Shown: positions 30,760-43,290, numbered from the stretch's first letter. The stretch is DNA of 64,000 nt from Thelonectria olida (GCA_020736575.1 JAGPYM010000015.1:930001-994000); one strand, 5' to 3'. The notes: generated by a model not told the origin, from the sequence alone. Translations and numbers: made by a program.

Positions 30760-33171
30760 ATGGCGGCAAACTCGAAGAAGCTCACTTATCGAGATCTCCT
30801 CGGCCCCCTTCCGACCGGGCATAACCTCGCTCATGTCGCATCCATCCCGTTCTCCAGGCCATGTGAGCGCTGTCTCTCTATCCGGCCAGATCGTGACCAA
30901 GTATCTCGTCGTGGGAGAATCTACATCGACTGGGAGCTTCTAGACACCTTCCCCGACTTTCCCATTCTCAAGAGCGCTGGAAAGACAGGATGCACCTTCT
31001 GTCGCCTCGTGCGAAAGACTATCAGAGCAAACTGGAGTTCTGTTCCTCTGTTAGAGGATGATCACACTCCTCTTGAAGGCGGTGACCATCGCTGGGACTT
31101 GGTGAATGACGACTACGATGGAACAATCAAAATTCATGGGCTTCAATTCTCGTTTGTCCCGATGAGCCTCGGTTCATCAAGCAGTGGATCCGAGAAACAA
31201 CAGGGAGGTATCATCTCGGGGCTGTCCATCACCGTTGGGCCGTCCACAGAGCCCTCAGATCAAGACGGAGAGGCGCTTTTTGGTCACATCAGCAAGACGC
31301 TTCACTTCAAGGTTTACGACTCTATTGGTAAGTCACACTACTCTTCATTCTTCCTCCTTATTAATCGTGCATCGCTCTAGATCTGGACTCACCTGACCTG
31401 GCTACCCGGCGTCAATTGCTAGACAACAAGACGTTATCCCAAAGAAACGTGCAGATGATGAAAGAATGGATTACTGGATGCGAGACGAACCACGCCGGCA
31501 TATGCAATCGAAAAGAGAGCTGGACTCCCACCCGACTCCTTGATCTTGGCCCCGATAACGATTCCTTGCCTCGGATTGAAGAGTTTTCAGACCACGACAG
31601 CATCCAGATCGAGTATGCGGCACTGAGCCACGCATGGGGAGATGACTTTACAGAGTTGTGCCCTTATCACTATTTGGAATCTAACTTGGAGGGCCTCAAA
31701 CAGGGCATTGAGAATGGCCTCTTGAATGCTAGCTTGCGTGACGCCATCGCCGTGTGTCGAGCCCTCGATATTCGTTACCTATGGATCGATTCTCTCTGCA
31801 TTGTTCGCGACTCGGTGCAAGACCTCACTCATGAGTTTGGCTTGTATCACAAGATATTCGGGCATGCTCGAGTCACAATTGCCGCGTGAGTGTTCCCGCT
31901 CCTCGTTCCGAATAGAGATGGATCGATGCTAAGCTGGCTGCAGTGCATCTGCCGCAAACCCTAGCACTGGCTTCTTATGTCGCAATCTCGAAAGCCATCC
32001 CGCGGCGAAGATGAAATACGGCGAGGGCACCACAGGCGAATCTCTGGTGGTAACGCCAGTACGACAAGAGAGCGATAGGACAGGAGAGTCTGATATCGAG
32101 AGCTCGCTATTGAACCAACATGGCTGGGCAATGATTGAACGCACTCTTTCAAGCCGCATCATCTACTTCTGCCAGAACAAGCTCTACTTTGAATGTCGAG
32201 GGTCAATGCAGGGTGAAGATGATGGCGCGCTGTCTCTGGAAGGGAGAATCTCGCCGCTTTGGCCCAGAACAGACGATACCAGCGAGGACAAGGCCATGTA
32301 CAACACGTACTTTCATGAACTTTGGAGGTCCTTTGTCATCAAGGCGTGCAAGAAGAGGTGGCCTAGCGCAAACAACAGACTTGTCGGCATCAACAACATC
32401 GCCAGCGAGATGGAGAGTGCCGTGGAGGACTTCTATCTCCCATTTGCAGGAATGTGGTACAGAGACCTCCCAAAAGAAATGCTATGGTATCCCGATGGCG
32501 GAGAGAGAAAGGCGATAGCCGATCGCAGGGCGCCGACTTGGTCTTGGGGAGCGATTGACGCCGAGATTGGATTTTACAGAGGAGATACCGGTCTCCCAAA
32601 GGGACTTGAGAAGCAAATGTTTGCGGTCCAGCAACTGCACTGCGAAGACAATGAGGCGTCCCCAGGGAATTTCGCCGTCGAGGTGACGGGATATTGCCGG
32701 GAAATTTCTCGCATCAGGCGCATTGATGAGGATGACGAAGTTCTCGTCATGATGCGTGAGGAGTACCCATTTGACCTTGTCATTGATGGAGAATATTCAG
32801 AAGATGATACAACCCCTCGAGGTGTTTCTCATGACGAGGACGAGGCGAGCGATGGTGATTTCGATGCCGATGCGTTTGGCGATCTTGACCTGGACGACAA
32901 TGCTAATAATGCCGGAGAAGAGGGCATCCTTCTGGCACATGGCTGTTTGGACCTGGACGACGACGACGATGTTACGAATTCAGGCAAGAAATTCTTCTAT
33001 CTGCACGTCAACTCAGAGCACCACCCGACGGGGCTTGTTCTTGCACAAGAGGCGGACAACGAGGGGGTGTTTACTAGGGTTGGGGTGGCCACGATTGCCG
33101 AGGTTGGGGGAGATGTGCTTCTCAACCCACCCTTTGAAAGGTCAGACTACCAGAGTGTTGTCCTCATATAG
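30760..33171 (+). CDS. HET-domain protein (heterokaryon incompatibility-like)
   Basis: Three exons (30760-31327, 31381-31885, 31944-33171) encode 766 aa. The N-terminal part has paired cysteines (CERCLS, CTFCRLVR) seen before many HET domains. The HET domain follows, with its signature blocks IEYAALSHAWGDDFT, LRDAIAVCRALDIRYLWIDS and LCIVRDSVQD, the last split from the rest by intron 2. The C-terminal half holds RRAPTWSWGAIDAEI, the usual conserved tail motif. An Asp/Glu-rich stretch (about 32830-32980) is inserted before the last segment and is unusual. HET proteins trigger growth arrest or cell death on non-self contact, often with a partner such as an NLR. Here only domain resemblance is shown. 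No partner lies next to it. Confidence 0.88.
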
Positions 33172-34058
33172 ACCTAAGTAGGTATGAGTTATCTAAAAGA
33201 GGAATGATTATCCCTTTGAAAAAAAAACATCGCAGTCTTGGACATGTCTTTAGTCAGAATAACAAGACAAACTGCTTCACATGAAGAGGAAGTCCAGTCC
33301 GAGTCCGGAATGAGTTATCAGTCAGTCGTCCAGCCCGGACTCTCATCTCAAAAGTCCAGAGTCCGAGAGTCCGAAGGTCCGGACCGATCTTTCGTCATGC
33401 TGCTCCATTCCCACGACGCCACTGGGGCAAGGGTCCGATGGGGAGGACAAAGAGCATCTCGAGCGAAGCCCGACTGGGCAAGGTTCATGCCGAGCAGCAG
33501 GGATGCATGCAGACCAGCAGCGGGAACGGGAGATGCACTGGAGTCAAGCCCTGAGCCCTGGAACTTCCGGGCGAGGCATGTGGCTGTTTCGCCTCCCACT
33601 TGTGAGCGCACCTCGGGAACACACACACGCACTTGGACTGCGTGATTCTTCAAACAGCAATCAAATACCGGGGCCCGACGCATGCTAAATGGCGAACCAA
33701 CCGACTAAATTAGCAAAAGGGCCGTGGGGGTCCCAACATCAGCCAATATGCTTGTCAGACGAGATTTCCCGCCCACCTCGGACGACACCCTGCTCCCTGT
33801 TAGCGGAGCTAAGATTTTTTATCAATCAGGAGGTTTTCTGGGCCGTCGACTGTATGTACGAATATGAAGTAAGAGTAACTATGGACAAGGGTGAAATGCT
33901 TGATGGAGAGAAGGGTCCGTCTCCGGAGAAATCACGCAATAAAAAGAAGGGCATTTCTCGTTTGGATTTCGACGACTGCGTTCCGGCGTCTTTGCCGTCT
34001 AGGTTGATTTCTCGCCCATCACGACAACTAAGACGGCCATTCTCGATCGCCAAACACC
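33172..34058. promoter_or_regulatory. promoter region of ABCB transporter with TCCG cluster
   Basis: Upstream of the transporter ATG, a dense set of TCCG/CGGA units occurs at 33291-33386, described separately. Other frames in this gap lack support. Confidence 0.45.
33291..33386 (+). promoter_or_regulatory. cluster of TCCG / CCGGA elements
   Basis: Within 96 bp there are at least six TCCG units, several as AGTCCG or GGTCCG. Two are TCCGGA palindromes and one more is CCCGGACT. CCG/CGG triplets are typical half-sites of Zn2Cys6 factors, and multidrug transporter genes are common targets of such factors. The cluster lies about 670-770 bp upstream of the ATG at 34059. Function is inferred. Confidence 0.4.
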
Positions 34059-37000
34059 ATGGGTGCCGTGGATCTCTCCGAAAAGACAGGCGAGGTCGTC
34101 GCCTCGAGGCCGACCTCACGCCAAAAGGAAGAGGGCTCGGGAAGTGATGCGAGCCACCAGAACGACGACAACTCCCAAAACGACGAGAACCCGCAAAGTG
34201 AAGACAAGGCCGAAGAAGATGATTCAGCACCAAACCCATTCTTTGTTCGTCGACTCGCCAAGATCTCCCTGTTTTGGATGCATGCTGATTGACCCTGGGT
34301 TTACAGAGAGTTTTCCGATATGGCGGCCCCAAGCTGTATCTCCTCGAGTTCATCGCCGTGATTGCTGCCGTGGCCTCTGGTGTGGCCCTTGCCATGGTTA
34401 ATGTCGTCCTCGGACGCTTCATCTCCATTCTGAATGACTTTAACACGTCCGACGACATTCCCGCCAACTTCATGTCGGCCGTCCGGACCACTGCGTAAAT
34501 TCATCTTGACCCCCCATCTATTGACGTTTGAATGCTCACAATCGTCTCTAGCCTTTACTTTGTCTACATTGGAATCGTGAGATTTGGTGCCACCTACGTC
34601 TATGCCGCTCTGATGACTTACGTCGGCCACCACTTGACGAGGAACCTTCGACACGCCTATCTCAAAGCTGCACTCAGCCAGGAGACAGGGTACTTTGACA
34701 AGGGAATGGCCGGCTCCATTGCCATGCAAGCCACGTCCAACGGCAAACTCATCCAGTCGGGCATCGCCGAGAAGCTCGGTCTCGTTGTGCAGTCTCTCGC
34801 TACCTTTGTTGCCGCCTTCATCATCGCCTTCATCAGCCAGTGGAAGCTGACTCTCATAATTATCTGCATCATCCCCACCCTCGTCGTCCTCGTCATCGGC
34901 CTCTCCATTCCAGACGCCATCATCGAGACCAAGATCCTCCAGACGTACGCGCAGGCTGGCAGCTACGCCGAGGGCATTTTTGGTGGTATTCGAACTGTGC
35001 ACGCCTTCAATCTCCGCCCCCGCATCGTTAGCAAATACGAAGTGTACTTGAACGAAGCCTATACCGAGGGAATGAAGAAGAACTTGCTGTATGGCTTCAT
35101 TTTCGGCGTCGAGTACTTTGTTATCTTCGCCGGCATGGGACTGGCATTCTGGCAAGGTATTGCCATGATCCACCGCGGCGAGGTGGACAATATCGGAACC
35201 GTTTTCACTGTGCTCTTCTCCGTCATCATTGCTTCCACCACCATCTCCACCGTTGCACCTCATACCGTAGCCTTCAGCCGCGCTGCGTCAGCTGCTGGCG
35301 AGCTGTTTGCTCTGATTGACAGAGAGTCCGAGATCAACCCATTCGACGAATCTGGCGACACTCCCGGAAACACCAAGGGCGTGATCGATGTTGAGGGAAT
35401 CAACTTCAGCTACCCCTCTCGAGCCGATGTGACGGTTCTGGAAGACTTCACCCTCAATGTTCCTGCTGGCAAGGTTACAGCTCTTGTTGGGCCTAGTGGT
35501 TCAGGTAAGAGTACAATCATCGGTCTCCTAGAGCGATGGTACAACCCAACGGGCGGTAGCATTAAGCTGGATGGCCGAGACATCAAGGACATCAACCTGA
35601 AGTGGCTTCGTACCAATGTGCGACTTGTTCAACAGGTAGATATCCCACTTCTGACGCTTCAGAGCCATGGTTGTTAATTGTTTGTAGGAACCCGTTCTCT
35701 TCAACGGCAGCGTCTTCGAAAACATTGTCAACGGCTTGGTTGGAACGCCATGGCAAAACGCGTCCCGCGAGGAACAGATGAAGAGAGTCGAGGATGCTGC
35801 GAGACTCGCCTTTGCCCACGATTTCATTGTCGATCTGCCCAACGGTTACGATACTCGAATTGGCGAGAGGGGTGGTCTTCTCTCCGGTGGTCAGAAGCAG
35901 AGAGTTGCCATCGCACGAAGCATTATTTCCGAGCCCAAGATCTTGCTGCTTGACGAAGCGACCAGCGCCCTGGACCCCCATGCTGAAGGCATCGTTCAGC
36001 AGGCCCTGGAAAGCGCCTCCAAGAACCGTACCACGATCGTTATTGCGCACAAACTAGCCACTATTCGCAACGCGGATAACATCGTCGTCATGTCTAAGGG
36101 TAAGATCATGGAGCAAGGCGTTCATAACGAGCTGGTAGCCAAGGGCGGCGTGTATGCTACACTTGTCAAGGCTCAAGACTTGTCCCCCGACAACAACGCG
36201 AGGAGCGAGGAGCAGGCTTCGGAGGAAGAATCGGCAAAGGAACACGCCATCGAGCAAACCCAATCCCTGGCCCAAGTCCGAACGGCCGAGGCGCAGCAAC
36301 TTACTCTGCTGAAGAACCGCGAGGATCATGACTTGTACAAGCAGACGGGTCTCATCAGCAGCATCTGGAGACTTGCATCCGAATGCTCGCAGCTGAAGTT
36401 CTGGTACTTGATCACGCTACTTGCTTGCACTGGCGGTGGTAAGTTTGATTCTCGTGGCACCCTTTGTGATACCTTGTGTCTTCAGTTTTGCCTAACTAGA
36501 CAACAGCTGCTCTCTATCCTGGACAGGCGTTGCTACTAGGAAAAATCATGGACGTCTTTACCGACGACGACATGGTTAAGAAGGGCAACTTTATCGCCCT
36601 GATGTTCTTCGTCATGGCGATCGGATGTCTTTCCGTCTATTTCGTTCTCGGTTGGTCGACCAATGTCATCGCACAGGTATGTTCATGAAGCATCGAAGCT
36701 GGAGTCATCAGACACACGTTGACTTACGTTGATTCTCCCTAGACCATCAGCCTGAAATGCCGCAAGGAAATGTTCGACTGCGTGTTGCGTCAAGACCTCC
36801 GGTTCTTTGATCGACCCGAGAACACCGTCGGCGCTCTGATCAGCCACCTGGACTCGGATCCGCAAGCCATTCTCGAGCTCATCGGCTTCAACGTCGCCCT
36901 CATCCTCTTGGGCATCATTAATGTCATCGCCTCTAGCGTTCTAGCCCTGTCGATTGCTTGGAAACTTGCCGTCGTCGCCGTCTTTGCCGGCGTACCCCCT

Positions 37001-38322
37001 GTGTTGTTGGCCGGCTACACGCGAGTGCGTCTGGAAACCGACATGGACACCATCATGGGCAAGAGATTCTTTACCAGCGCCTCCATCGCTTCGGAAGCAG
37101 TGACGGCTATTCGCACAGTCTCTTCCCTGGCGATTGAGAGCAGCGTGCTGCGAAGGTATACCGACGAGCTGGATGCCGCCATTCACCAGACGGTGCCGCC
37201 CATGTTCCACATGATGGTCTGGTTCGCCTTCACGCAGGCTGTCGAGTACTTCATTCTTGCGCTGGGCTTCTGGTGGGGATCTAAGCTCATGAGCGACGGC
37301 GAAATCACCTTCTACCAGTTCATGGTTTCCTTCATGGGTGTTTACTTCTCGGCCCAAGCCACCAGCCAAGTCTTCCAGTTCGCAAACAGTTTCACAAAGG
37401 CCAAGCTGGCCGCCAACTACTACTTCTGGCTGACCGAGCTCGAGCCGACTGTGCACGAGACCGAGGATAACCGAGACAAGGGACCCGACAAGTCGTGCGC
37501 CTCGTACGATTTCCAGGATGTTCAGTTCACGTACCCGCTGGCCCCTGACAACCGCGTGCTGAAGGGCGTGTCTCTTAACGTGAGTGCATGGTCTCAGCGA
37601 TGGAAACGAGAAAGACGGGTTACTGACATGTCTTGTAGATTCATAGCGGCGAGTTCGTAGCTTTTGTTGGCGCATCGGGGTGCGGCAAGAGCACAATGAT
37701 CTCCCTGCTCGAGCGCTTCTATGACCCGATATGTGGCAGCATCATTATCGACGGGTCAGCCGACCTCTCGGAGCTCAACCCGCGCCTGTACCGCAACCGT
37801 GTCGCGCTCGTGCAGCAAGAACCAACCCTCTTCCCTGGAACGATCCGTGAGAACATCTCTCAAGGAATGGACATTGGCACAGACGACACCGTCTCCGACG
37901 AGGTACTGGAACAAGCGTGCCGCGCTGCCAACGCGTGGGACTTTGTCTCTTCACTACCTGAGGGCCTGAACACTCCCTGTGGAACGAGCGGCAGCCAACT
38001 CTCCGGAGGACAGCGACAGCGCATCGCCATCGCCCGCGCGCTAATACGGAACCCCAGCGTCATCTTGCTGGACGAGGCTACAAGTGCCTTGGATACCGAG
38101 TCTGAACGCATCGTCCAGGCAGCTCTGATGGAGGCGGCTTCCACCGGAGACCGAATCACTATTGCCGTGGCACACCGTCTGTCGACTATCCGAGAGGCAA
38201 ACCGCATCTTTGTCTTTTATGGCGGCAGAATTGTTGAGGCCGGTACACATACGGAGCTTGTGGAACAGGGAGGCATGTACGCAAAGATGTGCGAGGCGCA
38301 AAAGTTGGATCAGGGAGTGTAG
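34059..38322 (+). CDS. full-size ABCB (MDR/P-glycoprotein-like) transporter
   Basis: Seven exons (34059-34244, 34307-34494, 34552-35635, 35688-36438, 36507-36676, 36743-37579, 37639-38322) total 3900 nt, giving 1299 aa. The layout is TMD1-NBD1-TMD2-NBD2. NBD1 has Walker A GPSGSGKST, the signature LSGGQKQRVAIARS and Walker B ILLLDEATSALD. NBD2 has Walker A GASGCGKST, the signature LSGGQRQRIAIARA and Walker B VILLDEATSALD. Both NBDs look catalytically complete. The N-terminus is a charged, disordered tail (QKEEGSGSDASHQNDDNSQ) before the first helix. The family exports hydrophobic drugs, toxins or peptides across the plasma membrane. The intron at 34245 starts with GTTCGT. Intron positions and phases agree at all six junctions. 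Confidence 0.94.
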
Positions 38323-38786
38323 AATTGTTAATAAGCCTATTCAAAAGCAGGTGCTGTAATTGTAATCAAACTAGTTATACCCACGTTTACTTTATTGCGT
38401 ATAAAGTTGAGCATGTCTATGAAACCTATCCGTGTTTGCCGGTAGACATTCTATATAGGAAGTATACTATATGTCGTTTAGAGGCCTGGAATAAGGTCCC
38501 TTGAGTAAGGTTTACTCGGCAGGGATTTTCACTTTGAGACCAATTGTGAGCCCTATTGAGAAGCTTATTGTGATAGATGCAAGGCCAGGGTTTGGCCTGT
38601 ATCGAGTCTATCGACCTCCATTGTGTGCCTAGAGTATCGGCCATTTTTTTACAATAATAATACTATATGTTGTGTTCATGAAGCAGATACTCTCCCAGAT
38701 CAAGCCATACCTAGTAAGGAGCCTAAGTACAGCTAGAACTGGGAGCGCTGGATGCAGGTGCCGGTCCATCTCCAGATTTAGCCATA
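38323..38786. other. convergent intergenic gap
   Basis: An AT-rich 3' flank lies between the ABCB stop and the stop of the minus-strand membrane protein gene. No gene is seen. Confidence 0.4.
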
Positions 38787-39239
38787 TCAAGCCTTCTTGC
38801 ATTTAACCCCAGTCTGCTTCACCCCGACGCCCATGACGAATACAGCTCGAAGAATGGTGCAGATGACGGTAATAACGATGCTCACCCAATCCTCCTGTCG
38901 CCAGTCGGAAACGGCCAGTCGGCCCTCGTGACGCATCGCCACGCACATGGAGGTGAGCATGGTGAAGTCAGCCCACAAGATGGCAAACTGCACAATCTTC
39001 CAGACGTTGACATCGTTGGTGTAACGCAAAAGAATCACAAACAGGCATAGAAACGATGTGCCCATGCCACCGATTTGGTAGAGAAAGGGTTTGAGGGTTT
39101 CGGTAGGCGAAACGGTCGAAAAGAAGGCGAGAGTGGCCAAATCGTGATCAATGAGATTGACATACATTCCCATCAGGGTCAAGATGGGGTCGACCCAGAG
39201 GAAGTAGAGGCGGTAGATGGGATGAATCTGATTTTCCAT
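38787..39239 (-). CDS. DUF7704-like four-helix membrane protein
   Basis: Single exon, 150 aa from the ATG at 39239 (MENQIHPIYRLYFLWVDP). An upstream in-frame extension lacks a better start. Four hydrophobic segments are visible: YRLYFLWVDPILTLMGMYVN, the FLYQIGGMGTSFLCLFVILL region, WKIVQFAILWADFTMLTSMC and VSIVITVICTILRAVFVMGV. The N-terminal IYRLYFLWVDP and the R-[ST]-T/N-D-x-x-V-W spacing match the DUF7704 family of small fungal integral membrane proteins, whose function is unknown. A TATA-like box (TTATATATAG on the minus strand near 39350-39360) precedes the start by about 110 bp. Confidence 0.75.
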   Translation of the reverse strand: MENQIHPIYRLYFLWVDPILTLMGMYVNLIDHDLATLAFFSTVSPTETLKPFLYQIGGMGTSFLCLFVILLRYTNDVNVWKIVQFAILWADFTMLTSMCVAMRHEGRLAVSDWRQEDWVSIVITVICTILRAVFVMGVGVKQTGVKCKKA

Positions 39240-39348
39240 GGTGAATGGTCGGTGGCTGGCGTCTGTTTGGTGGTTGGCCGCGCAGTGCTCAAGTTGGACG
39301 TGTCGAATAATATTCAAAGCAAGATGACGATCAGATGACGGCGAAGAG

Positions 39349-39360
39349 CTATATATAATG
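39349..39360 (-). promoter_or_regulatory. TATA box of the DUF7704-like gene
   Basis: CATTATATATAG on the minus strand lies about 110 bp upstream of ATG 39239. Confidence 0.45.
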
Positions 39361-40412
39361 ATACCTGTGTGAAGATCGCCAGTGGTCTAAAGTCTGAGTC
39401 AGCTTACTTTGCCAAGCTGTCAATGGCCCGCACACATGGAAGAATGGTGGTCTTGCTGATTGGGCATTTGCAAACATCAGATTACCTTTACAGCCTCCAT
39501 TGCTTATGAGGGCGACATGACTCCAGAAATAAGTTGGTCTCATCACCGCGGACCAACACTGTTGGTAGTGTTCCTGAAACAGAAGGTGCAGAGGCTCAGC
39601 TCGATAATTAAGAGGACCGAGTGTTGGTGGGACATTCGCTTGGACAGTTCCCGAGTGTGTTCCCGTCTGCACAATGATGCTTCATTTCATCAACGCGGTT
39701 TTCGTGACAATGTGCTCTGGGGGGTCTCACAGATATGCGATGAAGGCCACAAGGTGAGCTGCTCAGGGTCAACTCACGACTACCGACTCAATCGATGCAC
39801 ACTCTTGAAATGTTCTTCTTTATATCTTATCTGCACTTCAAGCCGTCTCGTATCGAACGAGCCGGGTAACCGGGTGGGTCGTTTCTGACGTGCGCTACTG
39901 GATCTACGAAGGAAGAAGGATTGCGTAATGCAGTACGAATCCATGTCACGGGGATCCTCTTGTTGGTAGTGACGAGTACTAATCTTATTTGAAAGCATAC
40001 AATAAACTAGAGCTCCCCTCCCGAGAGAATTATTCTCTAAATTGTCACTTGCTTGGGTCGACCTAATGATGACGGCGCTTTTGCGGTGGGAATAGCTGCA
40101 ACGTCAGCCACTGGGTGAGCACGATTCTGCAAGTAGAGGTAACACCACATATCTGGATACCTTTATGTGGCCGTTCCGCCGCTTTTGATGCTAACTCTTT
40201 CTCAAGGGACAGATCTTTCCTTTCAAACACTAATTATGTGTGCCAAGTACAGTCTCTACACACCCGACTCTGCTAGGTCCACTCCAAGTGCGAGACCCTG
40301 CTGCAAGCATTGGTATTGACGACAGTCGGAGTTTTCGATCTGGTTCACTTCTCCGGCACAATTATATCCTCGATTTGGACGAAAACAGCTCTACGAGCGA
40401 TCCGTCGCAAGG
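39361..40412. other. divergent intergenic region, no gene seen
   Basis: One plus-strand frame of 142 codons (39460-39888) lacks family features and a credible start context. I see no repeats. Confidence 0.4.
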
Positions 40413-42020
40413 ATGTTGCACCAGTGGATAGAGAAGGCTTTAATTAACAAGTCGTGGGTTCACCATCTCGTCTCGCGCCAGCCTCCTCTCAAGCTCTTCG
40501 GCTTTCTTCTCACCTTCGTCGGCATTTTGTCAGTGTGGGAGTTTTGGTCAAGCCTGTCGTCGGCTTACCAACAGATTACTACGACGCCCATCGCTCCCGA
40601 GGCGCCCCAGGTGTCGCAACCGACGTCAACTCATAAGAGTGCGCAGAACGCGACGAGCACCTATCGACCTCAGATCACCGGTCCACCGTCCAATGTAGTC
40701 GAGTTTTGGACTCAATTGGCCGACGAGCTATATAAAGCAGAGCCCAAGGCAGACCAGATCTCACCACCACACGCTCTGTCTCGAGACAAATTCGACCCCA
40801 ATGGAGCCACTCCCCAGACGGACACAGATGTCATTGAGATAGAAGAGGAGCAGCTCGAGTCACTACAACAAAATCACGAAGACTTTGTCCAGGCCATCAG
40901 ACACCTGGCGCCAAACTTGCCCTTCAAGGCGCACTCCCGCGGCATTGTCATGACTTCAAAAGGCGCCAACTTTGGAATCGCCGTAACTGCCATCCTCATG
41001 CTGCGACATATTGGCTCCAAACTTCCCGTTCAGCTATTTCTCGACTCAACCACTGACAAAGAACGACGACTATGCAGTGAATCGTTGGCAGAATATCAGG
41101 TACAGTGCCTCAACATGGACAACTTTCTCCAAGTGCCCGAGTCATCCGACTGTACAACGCCAAAGCTGGAAACGTTCCAGTTCAAGGTGTTTTCCATACT
41201 GTTCTCCAGCTTCCAGGAGGTTTTATTCCTCGACGCCGATGCATTCCCTATTCGAAAACCCGACTACCTCTTTGACGTCGAGCCATACAAGAGCCATGGC
41301 TTGGTAACGTGGCCCGATTTCTGGCTGCCGACGATCTCACCCCTCTTCTACGACATTGCGGGTGCTGTGAAACCAAACGTGACACTCGACTCACGCAGCT
41401 CTGAGTCGGGCATCATGCTATACGACAAAGCCAGACATGCAGACAGCTTGCTTCTAGCCGCTTACTACAACTTTTACGGGCCAAGATTCTATTACCAGCT
41501 TCAATCGCAGGGCGCATGGGGATCGGGCGACAAGGAGACGTTTCTGCAAAGCGCATATGTCCTGGGCAACCCGGCCTGGCAAGTGCAGAAGCCTCCTGAA
41601 ATGATCACTTCAGAGGGGATCAATTACGGGAGTGGAATATGGCAGGCGGATCCAGAGCAGGATTGGAAGCTGCATCAGCCGCTTACACATGCAGCAAACA
41701 CAACTTCGAGAAGAAGGCGGATGAAGAGAGCTGACGAGGATGAGGCCAGGATCACAAGCACCATGTTTGCCCATCTCAATCGGGTCAAGATCGATACCCG
41801 TCGTCTCAGCGTCCTGATTGGGGACCTCTTATCCAAGAAGAAGGACGGGGAGTTGTCGAGAATATGGGGACCTGACACCGATTCAGTGATTGAGGTGGCG
41901 GGATATGATCTTGAAAAGGTCATCTGGGAGGAGGTGGTCAAGGCCAATTGTGAAAGGTTCTTGTTGAAGGAATGCGCGAGAATACGAGACTATTATGAAG
42001 CAGTGTTTACAAAGGAGTAA
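40413..42020 (+). CDS. alpha-mannosyltransferase, MNN2/GT71-like
   Basis: Single exon, 535 aa. It is a type II membrane protein: a short cytosolic tail, then one hydrophobic anchor at about residues 28-47 ([20 protein letters not shown]) and a lumenal stem rich in Pro, Ser and Thr. The catalytic part shows [40 protein letters not shown] with the DxD-type metal site, [13 protein letters not shown] and [11 protein letters not shown], all typical of the fungal alpha-1,2-mannosyltransferase family (MNN2/MNN5-type, GT71). It would act in the Golgi, adding mannose to glycans of secreted and cell-wall proteins from GDP-mannose. A C-terminal Arg/Lys-rich insertion ([13 protein letters not shown]) is unremarkable. 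The linkage is inferred. Confidence 0.9.
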   Translation: MLHQWIEKALINKSWVHHLVSRQPPLKLFGFLLTFVGILSVWEFWSSLSSAYQQITTTPIAPEAPQVSQPTSTHKSAQNATSTYRPQITGPPSNVVEFWTQLADELYKAEPKADQISPPHALSRDKFDPNGATPQTDTDVIEIEEEQLESLQQNHEDFVQAIRHLAPNLPFKAHSRGIVMTSKGANFGIAVTAILMLRHIGSKLPVQLFLDSTTDKERRLCSESLAEYQVQCLNMDNFLQVPESSDCTTPKLETFQFKVFSILFSSFQEVLFLDADAFPIRKPDYLFDVEPYKSHGLVTWPDFWLPTISPLFYDIAGAVKPNVTLDSRSSESGIMLYDKARHADSLLLAAYYNFYGPRFYYQLQSQGAWGSGDKETFLQSAYVLGNPAWQVQKPPEMITSEGINYGSGIWQADPEQDWKLHQPLTHAANTTSRRRRMKRADEDEARITSTMFAHLNRVKIDTRRLSVLIGDLLSKKKDGELSRIWGPDTDSVIEVAGYDLEKVIWEEVVKANCERFLLKECARIRDYYEAVFTKE

Positions 42021-42589
42021 TTGGATCTAGGTATTTTGGTTGACGATGTACGATCAGGGATGGAGTAGCATGAGTAAATAGGTGGGCATAGACTATACGC
42101 ACGAAGCTCAAGAATGGAACTCTTCATAAGGGTTCTACCTTGACCAAATTTCCATTAGGCATACGATCCCTTTGGCGTTTCTAGATATATATTAATGAGC
42201 GTTGGCAGGCTTCAACCCAATAGCGGTGTGAAGGGCCCTAACACTGTCGACGGTGTGTGGAACGACTGGTGATGCACCAGGCTTCTTTGGTTAAGACAGG
42301 AGAGGGGTCTGGCCAAATGAGAAAGAAACCAAACTGAATCAGTTGAAAGCTCAACAGTACCTACCTATTAGATCAAGGCACTTGATATGTGTCCCTATTT
42401 TCCTACTTGAAGCCGTTATGCCGAACACCGAGTAACAGCGCACGTGACCTATCACGTGAAACCGGAAGAAATCTCCTCGACGCATTTCGAATCTGGATAA
42501 AATTTTAGATACCGCCAGAGCGGGATCACTTTACTTGTTGTCTCAAGTGGATTGTCACGAAGAAACCTTTGATAGAAGCCTTTTTGAAT
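42021..42589. other. intergenic, no gene seen
   Basis: No coding signal occurs between the mannosyltransferase and the Rieske gene. It holds a TATATAT stretch near 42185, far from the next start. Confidence 0.4.
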
Positions 42590-43220
42590 ATGAATTCTTT
42601 CAACTTCAAACCGCCAGCTCGACCCGAAGCTCAATGGTTCCCCGTCGGGCTTACCTCATCCTTCCCTGAGTTGGACGATGGACTCGGCAGCGTCGCAGAG
42701 CCGCGGATGTGTAACGCTGAGCTCAAGCCTGGGTGCAAAGTATTTCACGTCCCCCAGACGGATCCTTCCCAAGGGGTCGAAATACCAGTTGAACCAGACT
42801 CAGCACCGGCGGACTCGGACTCGGACGAGTTTTCCGAGGCCAGGATGGACTTGAAGGATCAGGTTCTCGTATTCCAGTACAGGGGCAAGTTTCACGCTAT
42901 TGACCATGTGAGTGTGACATGTCCAGCGGCGTAGACTGAGGCTGATTTCCCAGCAATGCCCGCATTCGTCGTTTCCGCTTTCGCGAGGGATGCCGTTTGA
43001 CATTGAAGACTTTGGGATTGTCCTCAGTGCGGGGATTACATGTCCAAAGCACGGGTGGTCCTTTGACGTATTTTCCGGAATGGGGGATCGCGGGAGCTAC
43101 AAGCTGAAGGTGTGGGAGGTGCAGCTGCGCGATGTCGTGGATACAGAGGAGAAAGCTCGGCCTGATGCGGAGGCGATTGTGAAGGAGGTGTGGGTGAGAA
43201 GAAAGCAAAGAATTGGCTAG
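42590..43220 (+). CDS. stand-alone Rieske [2Fe-2S] protein
   Basis: Two exons (42590-42907, 42954-43220) encode 194 aa. The intron falls just before the first cluster motif. After splicing the ligands read DHQCPHSSFPLS (Cys-x-His) and GITCPKHGWSFDVFSG (Cys-x-x-His), the complete Rieske pair. There is no membrane segment, no catalytic mononuclear-iron domain and no signal peptide, so it is a small soluble Rieske ferredoxin-like protein of the kind that donates electrons or acts as a sensor. An Asp/Ser-rich insert (APADSDSDEFSEA) precedes the Rieske fold. It lies 114 bp upstream of a GMC oxidoreductase on the same strand. An electron-transfer partnership is speculative, because GMC enzymes normally use O2 or quinones. 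Confidence 0.87.
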
Positions 43221-43290
43221 GAGTTGGGAGGAAGAGGGTGGAAGGGAACGGCGCGGGTCAATATTATGAATGAAGTCAGGATTCGATTGC

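Noticed and set aside
34301..35263. 320-codon minus-strand frame
   Set aside because: Complement of the ABCB transporter coding exons; no motif or splice support of its own.
36941..37696. 251-codon minus-strand frame
   Set aside because: Antisense shadow of the second half of the ABCB transporter.
39460..39888. 142-codon plus-strand frame
   Set aside because: No motif, poor start context, probably chance.
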